Shown: piece by piece, positions 38,587 to 48,562 of the stretch
Numbering within the stretch: the stretch's first letter is position 1
How the letters are laid out: every line of letters begins with the position of its first letter
NCBI GenBank assembly: GCA_011742915.1
Contig: JAAQTN010000012.1
Span: 50,144-114,143, forward strand
Length of the DNA: 64,000 bases
Direction of reading: 5' to 3'
Source of the DNA: Billgrantia desiderata
Lineage (GTDB): Bacteria; Pseudomonadota; Gammaproteobacteria; Pseudomonadales; Halomonadaceae
Made by a program: the position numbers and the translations under genes
The notes under the pieces: generated by a model
Told to the model about the DNA's origin: nothing
Seen by the model: only the letters and a program-made list of their open reading frames with translations
Databases searched by the model: none

Positions 38587-39432
38587 TTACCAAGCGCGGC
38601 ACAGCATGATGTCGCAATGCGGCTCGGCCAGCAGCGCCTCGGTGATGGGGCTCTGGCGTCCCAACTGACCGCGGCTGCTCAGCGCCAGCAGGTCGGGTGG
38701 CTGGCGCCGCAGCCGGGTGACCAGCACCTCCAGCGGGTCGCCCTGTTCCAGTACCAGGTCGACGTCGGGCACGCTGTCGAGCTCGCCCATCAACTGGTCG
38801 GTCTCGCGCTCTAGCTGGCAGCGCAGGCGCTCCACCTCGCGGTCGCGCCAGCGGGCATAGTCGCTGTCGGAGCCCATCTCGCGTTCGCCGGGGATGTCCC
38901 AGGCGTGGAGCAGGGTCAGGTGGCTTTCGGGGAAACGCTTGAGCACCTCGCGCAGGGTATTGCGGCTGGCCAGCGAGAAGTCCACGGGCAGCAGGATTTC
39001 CTGCCAGTCGCGGTTTGCCGGCTGGATCACCGACAGCACCGGACAGGGCGCGCTGCGTAGCACGCGAGCCAGGGTGGTGCCGATGATCAGGTCGTTCTGC
39101 CCGCGCTTGCGGTGGGAGCCCAGCACGATCATGTCCACCTCGCGGTCGTGGGCTTCGCGGACGATCTCGGCATAGGTGGCACCGGCCACGGTCTGCAGCA
39201 TGACGCTGGGCTCCGGCAGGGCATAGTCCTCACGGATGTCCGTCATGATGGCCTGCATGTCGTCGACCACGGCGGCTTCGAGATCGTGTAGCACGCGGCG
39301 CGGCAGGTAGGGGTCGAGCACGTGGATGACGTCCAGGCGTGCACCGCTCTCCGTGGCCAGGCGAATGGCCCGGGCAAAGGCGGCGCGGTTCTCGGCCGAA
39401 AGGTCGCAGGCGAACAGCAGGGTCTGGGTCAT
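38587..39432 (-). CDS. Tandem-domain universal stress protein (UspE-like)
   Basis: 281 residues with two Usp domains (about 1-140 and 145-281). The first domain has VLGSHRKRGQNDLIIGTT, close to the ATP-binding G-x2-G-x9-G pattern; the second is degenerate (LSSRGQLGRQSPITEALL), as in UspE. Such proteins are induced in stress and stationary phase. The start MTQTLLFACDLS follows GGAGAGACGCC. It is a separate gene from teaD and not related to the ectoine cluster. Confidence 0.88.
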   Translation of the reverse strand: MTQTLLFACDLSAENRAAFARAIRLATESGARLDVIHVLDPYLPRRVLHDLEAAVVDDMQAIMTDIREDYALPEPSVMLQTVAGATYAEIVREAHDREVDMIVLGSHRKRGQNDLIIGTTLARVLRSAPCPVLSVIQPANRDWQEILLPVDFSLASRNTLREVLKRFPESHLTLLHAWDIPGEREMGSDSDYARWRDREVERLRCQLERETDQLMGELDSVPDVDLVLEQGDPLEVLVTRLRRQPPDLLALSSRGQLGRQSPITEALLAEPHCDIMLCRAW

Positions 39433-39511
39433 GGCGTCTCTCCGATGCGATGAGCCTGGCGAGGCAGACTTCAGCATGGGCGCCAGTCGGCGAGGCTGCA
39501 AGGCCGTTTCG

Positions 39512-40324
39512 TTACCACCAGCGATGGAAGTGGTGCACCGGCCCGTGGCCCTGGCCCACCGCGAGCCGCCGGCTCTCGGTCAGCGCCGTTTCGAGCCACT
39601 GCTTGGCCGCGGCGATGGCGGTGGGCAGCTCGTCGCCCAGGGCGAGGCGGGCGGCGATGGCGGAAGAGAGCGAACAGCCGGTGCCGTGCAGGTTGGAGGT
39701 GGCGATCCGGGTGCCCTCGATCCAGCGGCTCTCGCCGTCAGCGATCAGTAGATCGGGGCAGCTCTCGTCGCGCAGATGGCCGCCCTTGAGCAGTACGGCG
39801 CCGGCGCCCAGGCCGGCCAGCGCCGGCGCCATGGCCAGCATCTCGTCGCGGCTGGTCGGCGCCGGGCGCCCCAGCAGCACCGCGGCCTCGGGCAGGTTGG
39901 GGGTGATCAGGTCGGCCAGCGGCACCAGCACCTCGCGCACCGCAGCGATGCCCACGTCGTCGACCAGGATGTCGCCGCTCTTGGCTACCATCACCGGATC
40001 CAGCACGACCCAGCGGGGGCGCCTGGCCTCGAGCGCGTCGCGGATGGTCTCGGCGACCTCGCGGCTGGCGACCATGCCGATCTTCACCGCATCGAGCGCC
40101 ACGTCATCGAGCAGCGTGTCGAGCTGCAGGCGGATGAACTCCACCGGAATCGGGTGGACGCCGCGCACGCCGCGGGTGTTCTGGGCGGTCAGTGCGGTGA
40201 TGATGCTGGTACCATAGGCGCCCAGCGCCGAGAAGCTCTTGAGATCGGCCTGAATGCCGGCTCCCCCGCTGGGATCGGAGCCGGCGATGGTGAGCGCATT
40301 GGGAACGGGGCGGTGGGTCGTCAT
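39512..40324 (-). CDS. thiD: Hydroxymethylpyrimidine/phosphomethylpyrimidine kinase
   Basis: 270-residue ribokinase-fold enzyme phosphorylating HMP and HMP-P for thiamine synthesis. IAGSDPSGGAGIQADLKSF at the start, DPVMVAKSGD in the middle and LHGTGCSLSSAIAA (anion hole and catalytic base) at about residue 208-221 are diagnostic. The start ATG 40324 is preceded by AGAGGACGCC. It is not joined to thiE or thiS-thiG. No TPP riboswitch is visible upstream. A pyridoxine-kinase reading (PdxK) is less likely given the motif set. Confidence 0.92.
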   Translation of the reverse strand: MTTHRPVPNALTIAGSDPSGGAGIQADLKSFSALGAYGTSIITALTAQNTRGVRGVHPIPVEFIRLQLDTLLDDVALDAVKIGMVASREVAETIRDALEARRPRWVVLDPVMVAKSGDILVDDVGIAAVREVLVPLADLITPNLPEAAVLLGRPAPTSRDEMLAMAPALAGLGAGAVLLKGGHLRDESCPDLLIADGESRWIEGTRIATSNLHGTGCSLSSAIAARLALGDELPTAIAAAKQWLETALTESRRLAVGQGHGPVHHFHRWW

Positions 40325-40365
40325 GGCGTCCTCTCGCAAACAGAATGGCGGTGTAGGGAGGCTGG

Positions 40366-40797
40366 ATGCTGAGTCTTTTCGTGGTGGCGTTCGTCAGCGC
40401 CACCCTGTTGCCGGGTGGCTCCGAGGTGTGGCTGGCGCGCCAGTGGTGCCTGGGACAGCCGGTGCTGGCGCTGTGGCTGGTGGCCACCTCGGGCAACACC
40501 CTGGGCAGTCTGGTCAATGTCTGGATGGGGCGCTATGCGCGCCGTTTCCAGAATCGCCGCTGGTTTCCCGCCTCGCCCCAGGGTCTGGCCCGGGCCGAGG
40601 GCTGGTATCACCGCTTCGGCGAGTGGAGCCTGCTGCTCTCCTGGGCGCCGGTGATCGGCGATCCGCTCACCGTGCTGGCCGGCATCTTCCGCCTGCCATG
40701 GTGGCGGGCCATTTTGCTGATCACCGTGGCCAAGGGGACACGCTACGCCGTGGTGCTTTATCTCGCCCAGGCCTGGCTGGCCCCGCTCTGCCAGTAA
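40366..40797 (+). CDS. YqaA-family membrane protein
   Basis: 143-residue inner-membrane protein of the DedA-related YqaA group. It has the family pattern FVSATLLPGGSEVWL, ATSGNTLGSLVNVWMGRY (about 41-58), then GEWSLLLSWAPVIGDPLTVLAGIFR. Four or five helices are predicted. The role is uncertain; DedA relatives act in lipid-carrier recycling or membrane homeostasis. It is divergent from thiD. Confidence 0.87.
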   Translation: MLSLFVVAFVSATLLPGGSEVWLARQWCLGQPVLALWLVATSGNTLGSLVNVWMGRYARRFQNRRWFPASPQGLARAEGWYHRFGEWSLLLSWAPVIGDPLTVLAGIFRLPWWRAILLITVAKGTRYAVVLYLAQAWLAPLCQ

Positions 40798-40832
40798 CGT
40801 CAGGCCAAGCCAGGCTCAAGACCAGGCCAGAC

Positions 40833-42248
40833 TCATCTCAACACCGAAGGCAACCAAGTGGCCAGCCCCGGGAACAGTGCCAGCGCCCCCAGCATGCCGA
40901 GCTGCATCAGGATGAAGGGCACCACGCCGCGGTAGATGGCGGAGGTCGGCACCGACTCCGGCGTCACTCCGCGCAGGTAGAACAGCGCGAAGCCGAACGG
41001 CGGCGTCAGGAACGATGTCTGCAGGTTCACCGCGATCATGATGCCGAGCCAGATCGGGTCGAGGCCCATCATCAGCAGCACCGGGCCGACGATCGGCACC
41101 ACCACGAAGGTGATCTCGATGAAGTCGAGAATGAAGCCGAGCAGGAAGATCACCAGCATCACCACCAGGGTGGCACCGACCACGCCGCCGGGCAGCGCCT
41201 CGAACATCTCCTTGACCAGCTCCTCGCCGCCGTAGGCGCGGAACACCAGCGAGAACAGCGCGGCGCCGATCAGGATCAGGAACACCATGCTGGTGACCTT
41301 GGTGGTGGTGAACACCACCTCGCGCAGCATCGGCAGGTTCATGCGGCGGTTGACCAGCGCCAGCAGGAAGGCGCCGGTGGCGCCCACCGCCGAGGCTTCG
41401 GTGGGGGTGGCGAAGCCGCCCAGGATCGAGCCCAGCACGGCGACGATCAGCAGCACCGGCGGAATCAGCCCCTTGATCAGCAGCGGCAGGATGCTGCCGC
41501 TGTGGCCCAGCTCCTGTTTCAGCACGTCCCGATCTGCAGCCGGTGCGCTTTCCGGCTTCAGCCAAGCAACGACCATCATGTAGACGATATAAGCCACCAC
41601 CAACAGCAGGCCGGGAATCAGGGCGCCGACGAACAGATCGCCCACCGAGACGGTCTTGGGGCTCCACACGCCCATGGCCAGCTGGGCGCGCTGATAGGCG
41701 TTGGAGAGCACGTCGCCCAGCAGCACCAGGGCGATGGAGGGCGGGATGATCTGGCCCAGGGTGCCGGTGGCGCAGATGCTGCCGGTGGCCAGCGCCGGCG
41801 AATAGCCGCGCTTGAGCATGGTCGGCAGCGACAGCAGACCCATGGTGACCACGGTGGCGCCGACGATGCCGGTGGAGGCGGCCAGCAGCATGCCGACCAG
41901 GATCACCGAGATGCCGAGCCCGCCGCGCAGGGTGCCGAACAGCAGCGCCATGGCGTCGAGCAGGGTCTCGGCCACGCGGGACTTCTCCAGCAGCACCCCC
42001 ATCAGCACGAACAGCGGCACCGCCAGCAGGGTCTGGTTGGTCATGATGCCGTAGAGGCGGTTGGGCATGGCGCCCATCATGCGCGCCTCGAAGGGCACCG
42101 GCACGCCCATCTGCAGCAGCAGATGGCCCAGGCCGGCGAAGATCAGCGCGGTGCCGGCCAGCGCCAGGGCCACCGGATAGCCCAGCATCAGCACGGCGCA
42201 GACGGTGAGGAACAGGAACAGCGGCATGAATTCGAGCAGGGCTTCCAC
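40833..42248 (-). CDS. TRAP transporter large permease (DctM family)
   Basis: 471-residue permease, longer than TeaC, with the DctM pattern: PVALALAGTALIF, VPLFVLMGVLLEKS, TGIVGATVVTMG, TGTLGQIIPPSIALVLLGD, and LQTSFLTPPFGFALFYLRG. Extra length lies in a loop with a charged ADRDVLKQELGHSG segment (about 235-250), common in the long-form DctM group that handles 2-oxoacids, mannitol or unsaturated sugar acids. It pairs with the small permease next to it (1-bp gap). No DctP binding protein is in the cluster. The substrate is unknown. Confidence 0.9.
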   Translation of the reverse strand: MEALLEFMPLFLFLTVCAVLMLGYPVALALAGTALIFAGLGHLLLQMGVPVPFEARMMGAMPNRLYGIMTNQTLLAVPLFVLMGVLLEKSRVAETLLDAMALLFGTLRGGLGISVILVGMLLAASTGIVGATVVTMGLLSLPTMLKRGYSPALATGSICATGTLGQIIPPSIALVLLGDVLSNAYQRAQLAMGVWSPKTVSVGDLFVGALIPGLLLVVAYIVYMMVVAWLKPESAPAADRDVLKQELGHSGSILPLLIKGLIPPVLLIVAVLGSILGGFATPTEASAVGATGAFLLALVNRRMNLPMLREVVFTTTKVTSMVFLILIGAALFSLVFRAYGGEELVKEMFEALPGGVVGATLVVMLVIFLLGFILDFIEITFVVVPIVGPVLLMMGLDPIWLGIMIAVNLQTSFLTPPFGFALFYLRGVTPESVPTSAIYRGVVPFILMQLGMLGALALFPGLATWLPSVLR

Positions 42249-42249
42249 G

Positions 42250-42798
42250 TCAGACTACCTCGTCGTGGTCGGGAGTATTGCCCGGCGCCTTGCCGCGCAG
42301 GATCAGTATCTGGCGCATTACCTGGGCCACGCCCTGCACCAGCAGCAGCGCCATCATCACCAGAATCAGCGTCTTGAGCAGGTAGACGCCGGGGATGCCG
42401 CCGTCGGGCGAGCGCTCGAGGATCGCCCAGCTGCTGCGCACGTAGCCATAGCTCGACCAGGCGATGAACAGCACCACCGGGAACAGCAGGAACAGGGTAC
42501 CGCCGAGATCGATCCAGGCCCGCCCGCGGGCGGAGAGCTTGCGGTAGAAGATGTCGACGCGTACATGGCCATCGTGGCGCAGGGTCCAGGCCGCCCCCAG
42601 CATGAACACCATGGCGTGCATGTACATGACCGACTCCTGCATCACCACGCTGTGGATGCTGAAGACGTAGCGCATCACCACGATGGCGAACTGTACCGCC
42701 ATCATGATGATCACCAGCCAGGCGATGGAGCGGCCCACGACCTCGGTAAAGCCGTCGAGCCATGCGAGCAGGACCGGATCACGGTTCGCGGTAGGCAT
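42250..42798 (-). CDS. TRAP transporter small permease (DctQ family)
   Basis: 182-residue four-helix subunit. The core pattern is RYVFSIHSVVMQESVMYMHA then AWTLRHDGHVRVDIFYRKLS, as in DctQ of the long-DctM group. It lies immediately upstream of the large permease. The 140 bp further upstream hold the end of the endonuclease-family gene on the same strand but no binding protein. Its partner DctP must be encoded elsewhere or be lost. Confidence 0.9.
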   Translation of the reverse strand: MPTANRDPVLLAWLDGFTEVVGRSIAWLVIIMMAVQFAIVVMRYVFSIHSVVMQESVMYMHAMVFMLGAAWTLRHDGHVRVDIFYRKLSARGRAWIDLGGTLFLLFPVVLFIAWSSYGYVRSSWAILERSPDGGIPGVYLLKTLILVMMALLLVQGVAQVMRQILILRGKAPGNTPDHDEVV

Positions 42799-42939
42799 GG
42801 GAGGGTCTCGTGTCGAAGCGAATCAGGGACCGCATCATCGCCGATTCCGCCGCGGGCGTCATCCCTGGTCCTCAACGCCCGGCCCGACGTCTCATGTTCG
42901 ACGTCGTACGACCAGGCGCAGACGGTTTTCCGGTATGGC

Positions 42940-43776
42940 CTAGAGGCTCTGCTTCTTGTGCAGCGCTTCCAGCACCGCCTGGCAGGATGTCGGCAGGGCG
43001 ACATCGACGGCAATCGGCAGGTGGTCGGAGAAGAGGTGATCGAGCACGCGCACGTCCCGGGCCTCCAGGGAGTCGGAGAGCAGGATGTGGTCCAGTGCGC
43101 GGCGCGGCTGCCAGGAGGGATAGCTGAGCAGCGGACGCACGGGGTGCAGCGGCAGCGAGGCGCAGAAGCGCGAATGTGCATGCAGCTGATCCGGCGTGCA
43201 GTTGAGATCGCCCATCACCACCACGTGGCGCAGCGGCTGAATGATCTCGCTGAGATAGTCGAACTGGCGCATCCGCGCACGATGGCTCAGCGCCAGGTGG
43301 GCGACGAACAGATGCAGAGCGTCCGGGCCGTCGCCGTAGCGGGCGTGGATGGCGCCGCGGCCCGGCAACGTGCCGGGCAGGCGGTGCTCCTCGACCAGCG
43401 TCGGGGCGAGGCGCGACAGCAGACCGTTGCTGTGCTGGGCGAAGCGTCCCAGGTTGCGGTTGAGCTGCTGGTAGTGGTGGGGAAAGCCGCCCCGGGTGGC
43501 CAGGTATTCGACCTGGTTGACGTTGCTCGAGCGAAAGCTGCCGCCGTCGACCTCCTGCAGGCCGACGATGTCGAAGCGGCTCAGCACGCTGCTGACCATG
43601 TCGAGCCGCCGCGCCCGCTGCGGGTGCGGCAGCAGGTGTTGCCAACTACGGGTGAGGTAATGGTGATAGGCCGACGTCTGGATACCGACCTGCATGTTGA
43701 AGGTGAGCAGCTTGAGGTGCCCACCTTCGAGGGTCGGGGTCCTGGCCTCGGCCAGATGCGAGTTCTCGGCAGTCAC
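42940..43776 (-). CDS. Endonuclease/exonuclease/phosphatase family protein
   Basis: 278 residues, EEP superfamily (PF03372). Metal and catalytic motifs are in order: LTFNMQ (Asn), GLQEVDGG (Glu), HLFVAHLALSH (His), VVMGDLNCTPD (Asp, Asn) and FSDHLPIAV (Asp-His). No signal peptide is clear. Substrate could be DNA, a sugar phosphate or a lipid. It follows dsbA by 2 bp and its homologue sits next to dsbA in Pseudomonas (EEP-dsbA-cytochrome c4), so the linkage is old. Confidence 0.88.
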   Translation of the reverse strand: MTAENSHLAEARTPTLEGGHLKLLTFNMQVGIQTSAYHHYLTRSWQHLLPHPQRARRLDMVSSVLSRFDIVGLQEVDGGSFRSSNVNQVEYLATRGGFPHHYQQLNRNLGRFAQHSNGLLSRLAPTLVEEHRLPGTLPGRGAIHARYGDGPDALHLFVAHLALSHRARMRQFDYLSEIIQPLRHVVVMGDLNCTPDQLHAHSRFCASLPLHPVRPLLSYPSWQPRRALDHILLSDSLEARDVRVLDHLFSDHLPIAVDVALPTSCQAVLEALHKKQSL

Positions 43777-43778
43777 GG

Positions 43779-44426
43779 TCAGTCTTCGCGCTCCTGACGC
43801 ACGCGCTCGATCAAGGCATCGGCCACTTGCGGCATGTTCTCCAGGCTGCCGGCGCTGCTGGGGGTGACCAGATAGCGGCCGTCGATGATCAGCGCTGGTA
43901 CGCCCATCAGACGCATGCTGCGCATGCGCGCATGGGCCTGGTTGACCTGCGATTTGACGCCGAAGGAGTCGAGCGCCTTACGAGCCTCCTCCTCGCTGAC
44001 ACCGTATTCGCTGAAGAAGGCGGCAATGCTATCGGCATCGGTCAGCCGGCGTCCCTCTTGATGAATGGCGTTGAAGATGTCTGCGTGGGCCTCTTCGCGG
44101 ATGCCCAGTTCCTCGGCGGCATAGAACACCACGGCGTGGGTGTTCCAGTCGCCGCCCATGGTGGCGGGCAGGTGCTCCACGCTGACGTCGTCGCCCAGGG
44201 TCTCGTACCACGCCTTCACGCTGCTTTGCAGGTTGTAGCAGTGCGGACAGCCGTACCAGAACGCCTCGACGACCTCGATCTGGCCCTCCTCGACGCGGGT
44301 CTCGACGGGCTCGGGCAGGCGCTCGTAGTGCTGGCCCTCGACCACATTGGCCGAGGCGAGCGATGCCAGACCGAGGCCGGCCACGGCAATCACGGCTGAC
44401 TGGAGAAGGCGGAAAGGTTTGAACAT
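43779..44426 (-). CDS. dsbA: Thiol:disulfide interchange protein DsbA
   Basis: 215-residue periplasmic oxidase introducing disulfides. Signal peptide about 1-26 (cleavage after ASA). The active site is FWYGCPHCYNLQ (CPHC, about residues 59-62), and the cis-proline loop is MGVPALIIDG. Length and helical insert match DsbA. It lies 185 bp after the cytochrome c4 gene; terminator hairpins between suggest an independent promoter. The EEP gene follows 2 bp downstream. Confidence 0.95.
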   Translation of the reverse strand: MFKPFRLLQSAVIAVAGLGLASLASANVVEGQHYERLPEPVETRVEEGQIEVVEAFWYGCPHCYNLQSSVKAWYETLGDDVSVEHLPATMGGDWNTHAVVFYAAEELGIREEAHADIFNAIHQEGRRLTDADSIAAFFSEYGVSEEEARKALDSFGVKSQVNQAHARMRSMRLMGVPALIIDGRYLVTPSSAGSLENMPQVADALIERVRQERED

Positions 44427-44548
44427 GGATTGAGCTCCTTGAGAAGCCGCAGGTTAGGGCGGCAATGTCAGCATAGCGAATTTGCTGCTCACTTTGAGGG
44501 CTGGAGTCGGTTACGGTTCCCCGTGCACCTTATGCCGCTGCATACGGA

Positions 44549-44570
44549 GAAGGCGGCCTAAGCCGCCTTC
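44549..44570 (-). terminator. Hairpin after the cytochrome c4 gene
   Basis: A perfect 9-bp stem GAAGGCGGC / GCCGCCTTC (44549-44557, 44562-44570) with loop CTAA. A second stem GCCGGC/GCCGGC (44575-44580, 44586-44591) lies between it and the gene's stop. T-runs are lacking. Confidence 0.6.
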
Positions 44571-44611
44571 CGCTGCCGGCTCGTGGCCGGCGAATGCCTG
44601 TCGGCAGTGAC

Positions 44612-45232
44612 TCAGTGCAGGCCGTAGATGTAGTTGGCCACCGCCTGCATGTCGGCATCGCTCATCTTGGCGGCGATGTCGGCCATCATGTTGTTCGGGT
44701 CGTTGGCCCGCTCGCCGCTGGCGAAATCCTGCAGCGTGGAGACGGTGTACGACGGGAACTGGCCGGAGAGCGCCGGGTAGACGGCAGTGTTGATGCCGGC
44801 GCCGGTGGGGCCGTGGCAGGCCGCACAGGCGGGGATGCCCTTGGTCATGTCGCCGGCACGGTAGAGCTCCTGGCCGCGCATCAGCGCTTCCTCGGCGGCA
44901 TCGGCCTGGCCGACGTGGGGGTCCTGCTCGGCATAGAAGGCGGCCACGTCCCAGGCATCCTCGTCGGAGAAGTCGTCGACCTGGCCGACCATCTCCGGCA
45001 CCACGCGGTTGCCGTCGCGGATGTCCATGATCTGCTTGGCCGTATAGGTCATGTTCTGACCGGCGAGATGCGGGAAGGAAGAAGCGGAGCTGATGCCGTT
45101 CTGACCGTGACAGGCGGCACAGGGCTGTGCCAGCTCACGTCCGGCGGCAGGATCGGCGTCTGCTTCCAGGTCGGCGTGGGCGACGCCAACGGCGCCGATG
45201 GTAAATGCCAGGCTTGCCAGTAACTTTCTCAT
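44612..45232 (-). CDS. Cytochrome c4 (di-heme)
   Basis: 206-residue periplasmic c-type cytochrome. Signal peptide about 1-20. Two heme motifs, CAACHGQNG and CAACHGPTG, sit in homologous halves, with methionine ligands expected in the later loops (MTYTAKQIMD; MADIAAKMSD). It donates electrons to terminal oxidases. Gene order with dsbA and engB follows Pseudomonas cc4. A perfect TATAAT at 45407-45412 on this strand, without a good -35, may be its promoter (leader about 170 nt). Confidence 0.94.
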   Translation of the reverse strand: MRKLLASLAFTIGAVGVAHADLEADADPAAGRELAQPCAACHGQNGISSASSFPHLAGQNMTYTAKQIMDIRDGNRVVPEMVGQVDDFSDEDAWDVAAFYAEQDPHVGQADAAEEALMRGQELYRAGDMTKGIPACAACHGPTGAGINTAVYPALSGQFPSYTVSTLQDFASGERANDPNNMMADIAAKMSDADMQAVANYIYGLH

Positions 45233-45406
45233 CGCTGTTTCACTATGCCGTTATGGGTTGTACCGGTACGCATCCTGGGAGCTGCCCGAGCCTCTCACGA
45301 GCCAGGCCGGGCTCAACCTGCCGAAGCGAGCGCCGCGTGCGCGGTCGCTGCCGGCAAGAGCACGGTGGTACACTAGCGCGCCCAGGTCGCAGACAAAAGA
45401 CACCGC

Positions 45407-45412
45407 ATTATA
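45407..45412 (-). promoter_or_regulatory. Possible -10 element for cytochrome c4
   Basis: On the minus strand TATAAT is perfect, but no clear -35 lies 17 bp upstream. The 261-bp gap between the c4 gene and engB must hold promoters in both directions; nothing else is recognisable there. Confidence 0.35.
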
Positions 45413-45493
45413 ACGAAACAAGCCGGCATCGGGAATGCAGGTCAAGAACCCGGCGCTGTCCTCCTGATGCCCATGCCGTAGGAAGTCGAGGTC

Positions 45494-46138
<645 letters not shown>

Positions 46139-46881
46139 CCCAGCCGGCGCAGCAGCGCAGGCAACTCGCGTACGTGGTCGAGGCGATGCACGCCGGGCGG
46201 CAGGGGCAAGCTATCCACCTGCGGTGAGATCCACACCGCGCGCATGCCCAGGCGTCTGGCCGGCTCGACGTCCTCGCGCCAGGAGTCGCCCACGTGCATG
46301 GCGCGGGTCGGCGTCACTCCCAGGCGCCCCAGGGCCGCCAGGAACGGCCGCGGGTCCGGCTTGGGGGCGAACATCTCGCCGGCGGCAATGGCCACCGGGA
46401 AGTGCCGGCCCAGGGCCAGGCGCTGCACCGCCACGTTGCCGTTGGTGATGCTGGCCAGGCGGTAGTGCCGGCTCAGCCCGGCCAGCAGCGGTTCCACCTC
46501 GGGGTGCGGCTCGACCTGATGACGCAGCTCCATGAAGCGCTCCATGGCCGCCCCGGCCCACAGCCGGGCGGCGGCCGGGTCGAGGCCGAACTCCGCCAGC
46601 ATCTCGCGCAGGGCTCTCTCGCGCAGCCAGGTGAAGTCGCCGCGGCGCAGCGGATGGGCGCGCGCCAGGGCGCGGCGGCGCTGCTCGAAGGCTTCCAGCG
46701 GGAAGCGCTCGGCGAACGAGGGCGAGCCCTGCTGCCCACGCATGCTCAGGCAGGCGCCGAGCTCGCGGTCGAGCCAGGCGTAGTGGCCGGTTTCGGTGGC
46801 CACCATCACGCCGTGGTTGTCCCACAGGGTGTCGTCGAGGTCAAAGGTGATGGCCTGGAGCGGCGTGGTTCGCAGCATGGT

Positions 46882-47796
46882 TCAGGTGCCCGGAGAGTCG
46901 TCGCGGCGCCGCCGCGCGCGGGGGTGTGCGGCGTCGTAGCTGGCCGCCAGGTGCTGCCAGTCGAGCTTGGTGTAGACCTGGGTGGTGGAGAGGTTGGCGT
47001 GACCCAGCAGCTCCTGCACCGCGCGCAGGTCCTGGCTCGACTCCAGCAGGTGGCTGGCGAAGGAGTGGCGCAGCCGGTGCGGATGCAGGTGCTCGGGCAG
47101 GCCGCGCTGGCGGGCCACCTCGGCCAGGCGTTTCTGTATCGCCCGATGGCCGAGCCGGCTGCCGCCGCGGCCGACGAACAGCGCTGTTTCCCCATCGCCG
47201 GCCAGGGTGCCGCGCACGGCAAGCCATGCTTCCAGGGCACGCCGTGCGCTGCGGCCGACCGGTACCTGACGCGGCTTGCTGCCCTTGCCTATGACCCGAA
47301 CGCGGCGGCTGGTGACGTCGCCCAGGTCGAGGCCGGCCAGCTCCGCCAGGCGCAGGCCGCTGGAGTAGAACAGCTCCAGCATCGCCTGGTCGCGCAGCGC
47401 CAGCGGCGAGCCGTCGTGGGGCGTATCGAGCAGCCGGGCGAGCTGATCGGCATCCAGCGGCTTGGGCAGATGAGCGCCCTGGCGCGGCGTCGGCACCAGT
47501 TCGGCCGGGTTGTGGCCGAGCACGCCGGCGTTCACCAGGAAGGCGCCGAAGTGCGACACGGCGGCACGGCGACGCGCCAGGCTGCGCGGGGCCAGGCCGC
47601 GGCTGCGCTCGGCGCCGAGAAAGCGACGCACCAGGCTCAGCTCTAGGCGCGCGGCGTCATGGATGTCGCGCGCCTCGAGGAATTCCGCCAGTGCCTCGAG
47701 ATCGCGGCGATAGGCGCTCAGCGTGGCCGGACTGGCACTGCGTGACAGCCGCTCCAGGCAGGCGCCCAGCTGCTGTCGCAGCGCGCTCTCAGCCAT
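46882..47796 (-). CDS. xerC: Site-specific tyrosine recombinase XerC
   Basis: 304-residue recombinase resolving chromosome dimers at dif with XerD. An N-terminal SAM-like DNA-binding domain (about 1-95) precedes the catalytic domain with Arg in [12 protein letters not shown], Lys in [23 protein letters not shown] (His-x-x-Arg), [12 protein letters not shown] (His and nucleophile Tyr). The start is uncertain: ATG 47796 overlaps the DUF484 stop by 8 bp; ATG 47814 and 47829 are also possible. Gene order DUF484-xerC-HAD is as in E. coli yigA-xerC-yigB. Confidence 0.94.
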   Translation of the reverse strand: MAESALRQQLGACLERLSRSASPATLSAYRRDLEALAEFLEARDIHDAARLELSLVRRFLGAERSRGLAPRSLARRRAAVSHFGAFLVNAGVLGHNPAELVPTPRQGAHLPKPLDADQLARLLDTPHDGSPLALRDQAMLELFYSSGLRLAELAGLDLGDVTSRRVRVIGKGSKPRQVPVGRSARRALEAWLAVRGTLAGDGETALFVGRGGSRLGHRAIQKRLAEVARQRGLPEHLHPHRLRHSFASHLLESSQDLRAVQELLGHANLSTTQVYTKLDWQHLAASYDAAHPRARRRRDDSPGT

Positions 47797-48526
47797 GCGC
47801 CGGGGGGCTGTCATGCACGCTGGGCGCATGGCGCAGCAGCAGCCGGGCCAGCACGTCGCCCAGGTATTCGGTGAACAGGGTGTCCATGCTGGCGCGGAAA
47901 TGGTCCGGGTCGGGGCTGGCCAGCACCAGGTAGCCCATCGGCTCGCCCAGGGTCAGCCGGGTCAGGGCGCAGGAGCCGGCCTGGCGCGGCGGCTTGGCGT
48001 GGGGCAGCAGGCGCCCCCAGTCGGTGGGGGTGAGCCGGGTGCAGCGGCTGGTGCGTCCGTCGAGCAGCGCGGCCAGGCGTACGCCGGCGTGTTCGTCGAG
48101 CACGTGGCGCGGCGGCTGCGGTGGCAGCGGCTCGTGATTGGTGAGCTGAGCGGGGCACCACAGGGCCACGGCGGGGATCTGGAAGCGCTCGGCGATCTGC
48201 GTGGCCAGTGCCTGGCCCAGGGCATCGGCATCCTCGGCTTCCAGCAGTGCCAGCACAAGCTCGCGGGTGCGGCGATACTGCACCTCGTTGTGACGCGCCG
48301 ACTCCAGCAGCTGCTCCAGCCGCCACTCGGCCTGTTCGGCGCGGCGGCGCAGGTCGTGAACCAGACGCTCCAGCAGCGAGGTGGTGCCGTGGGCCTCCGG
48401 GTGGGGCACCTTGAGTTGCTGCAGCAGCCCCTCGCGGCCGACGAAGAAGTCCGGATGGCGGGCCAGCCACTCGGCCACCCGGTCCGGATCGAGGGTCTTG
48501 CGCGGTTCGGGAACGGCTCGGGTCAT
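47789..48526 (-). CDS. DUF484 family protein (YigA family)
   Basis: 245 residues. An N-terminal part (about 1-45, VAEWLARHPDFFVGREGLL) is the DUF484 signature, followed by a coiled-coil segment (LVHDLRRRAEQAEWRLEQLLESAR, shown in part) and a GAF-like C-terminal domain (LVLALLEAEDADALG onward). The function is unknown; the gene travels with dapF and xerC. It lies 36 bp after dapF on the same strand. Confidence 0.88.
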   Translation of the reverse strand: MTRAVPEPRKTLDPDRVAEWLARHPDFFVGREGLLQQLKVPHPEAHGTTSLLERLVHDLRRRAEQAEWRLEQLLESARHNEVQYRRTRELVLALLEAEDADALGQALATQIAERFQIPAVALWCPAQLTNHEPLPPQPPRHVLDEHAGVRLAALLDGRTSRCTRLTPTDWGRLLPHAKPPRQAGSCALTRLTLGEPMGYLVLASPDPDHFRASMDTLFTEYLGDVLARLLLRHAPSVHDSPPAHG

Positions 48527-48562
48527 GCAGTGACTCCTACGGTTCGGGGTGGGCCCGTCACA

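Noticed and set aside
40254-42377. 707-codon plus-strand frame over yqaA and the TRAP permease
   Set aside because: Crosses the thiD/yqaA boundary and mirrors DctM; composition typical of antisense.
45233-45493. Spot 42-like sRNA next to engB
   Set aside because: E. coli spf lies by yihA, but this gap shows no terminator hairpin with T-run or spf-like sequence.
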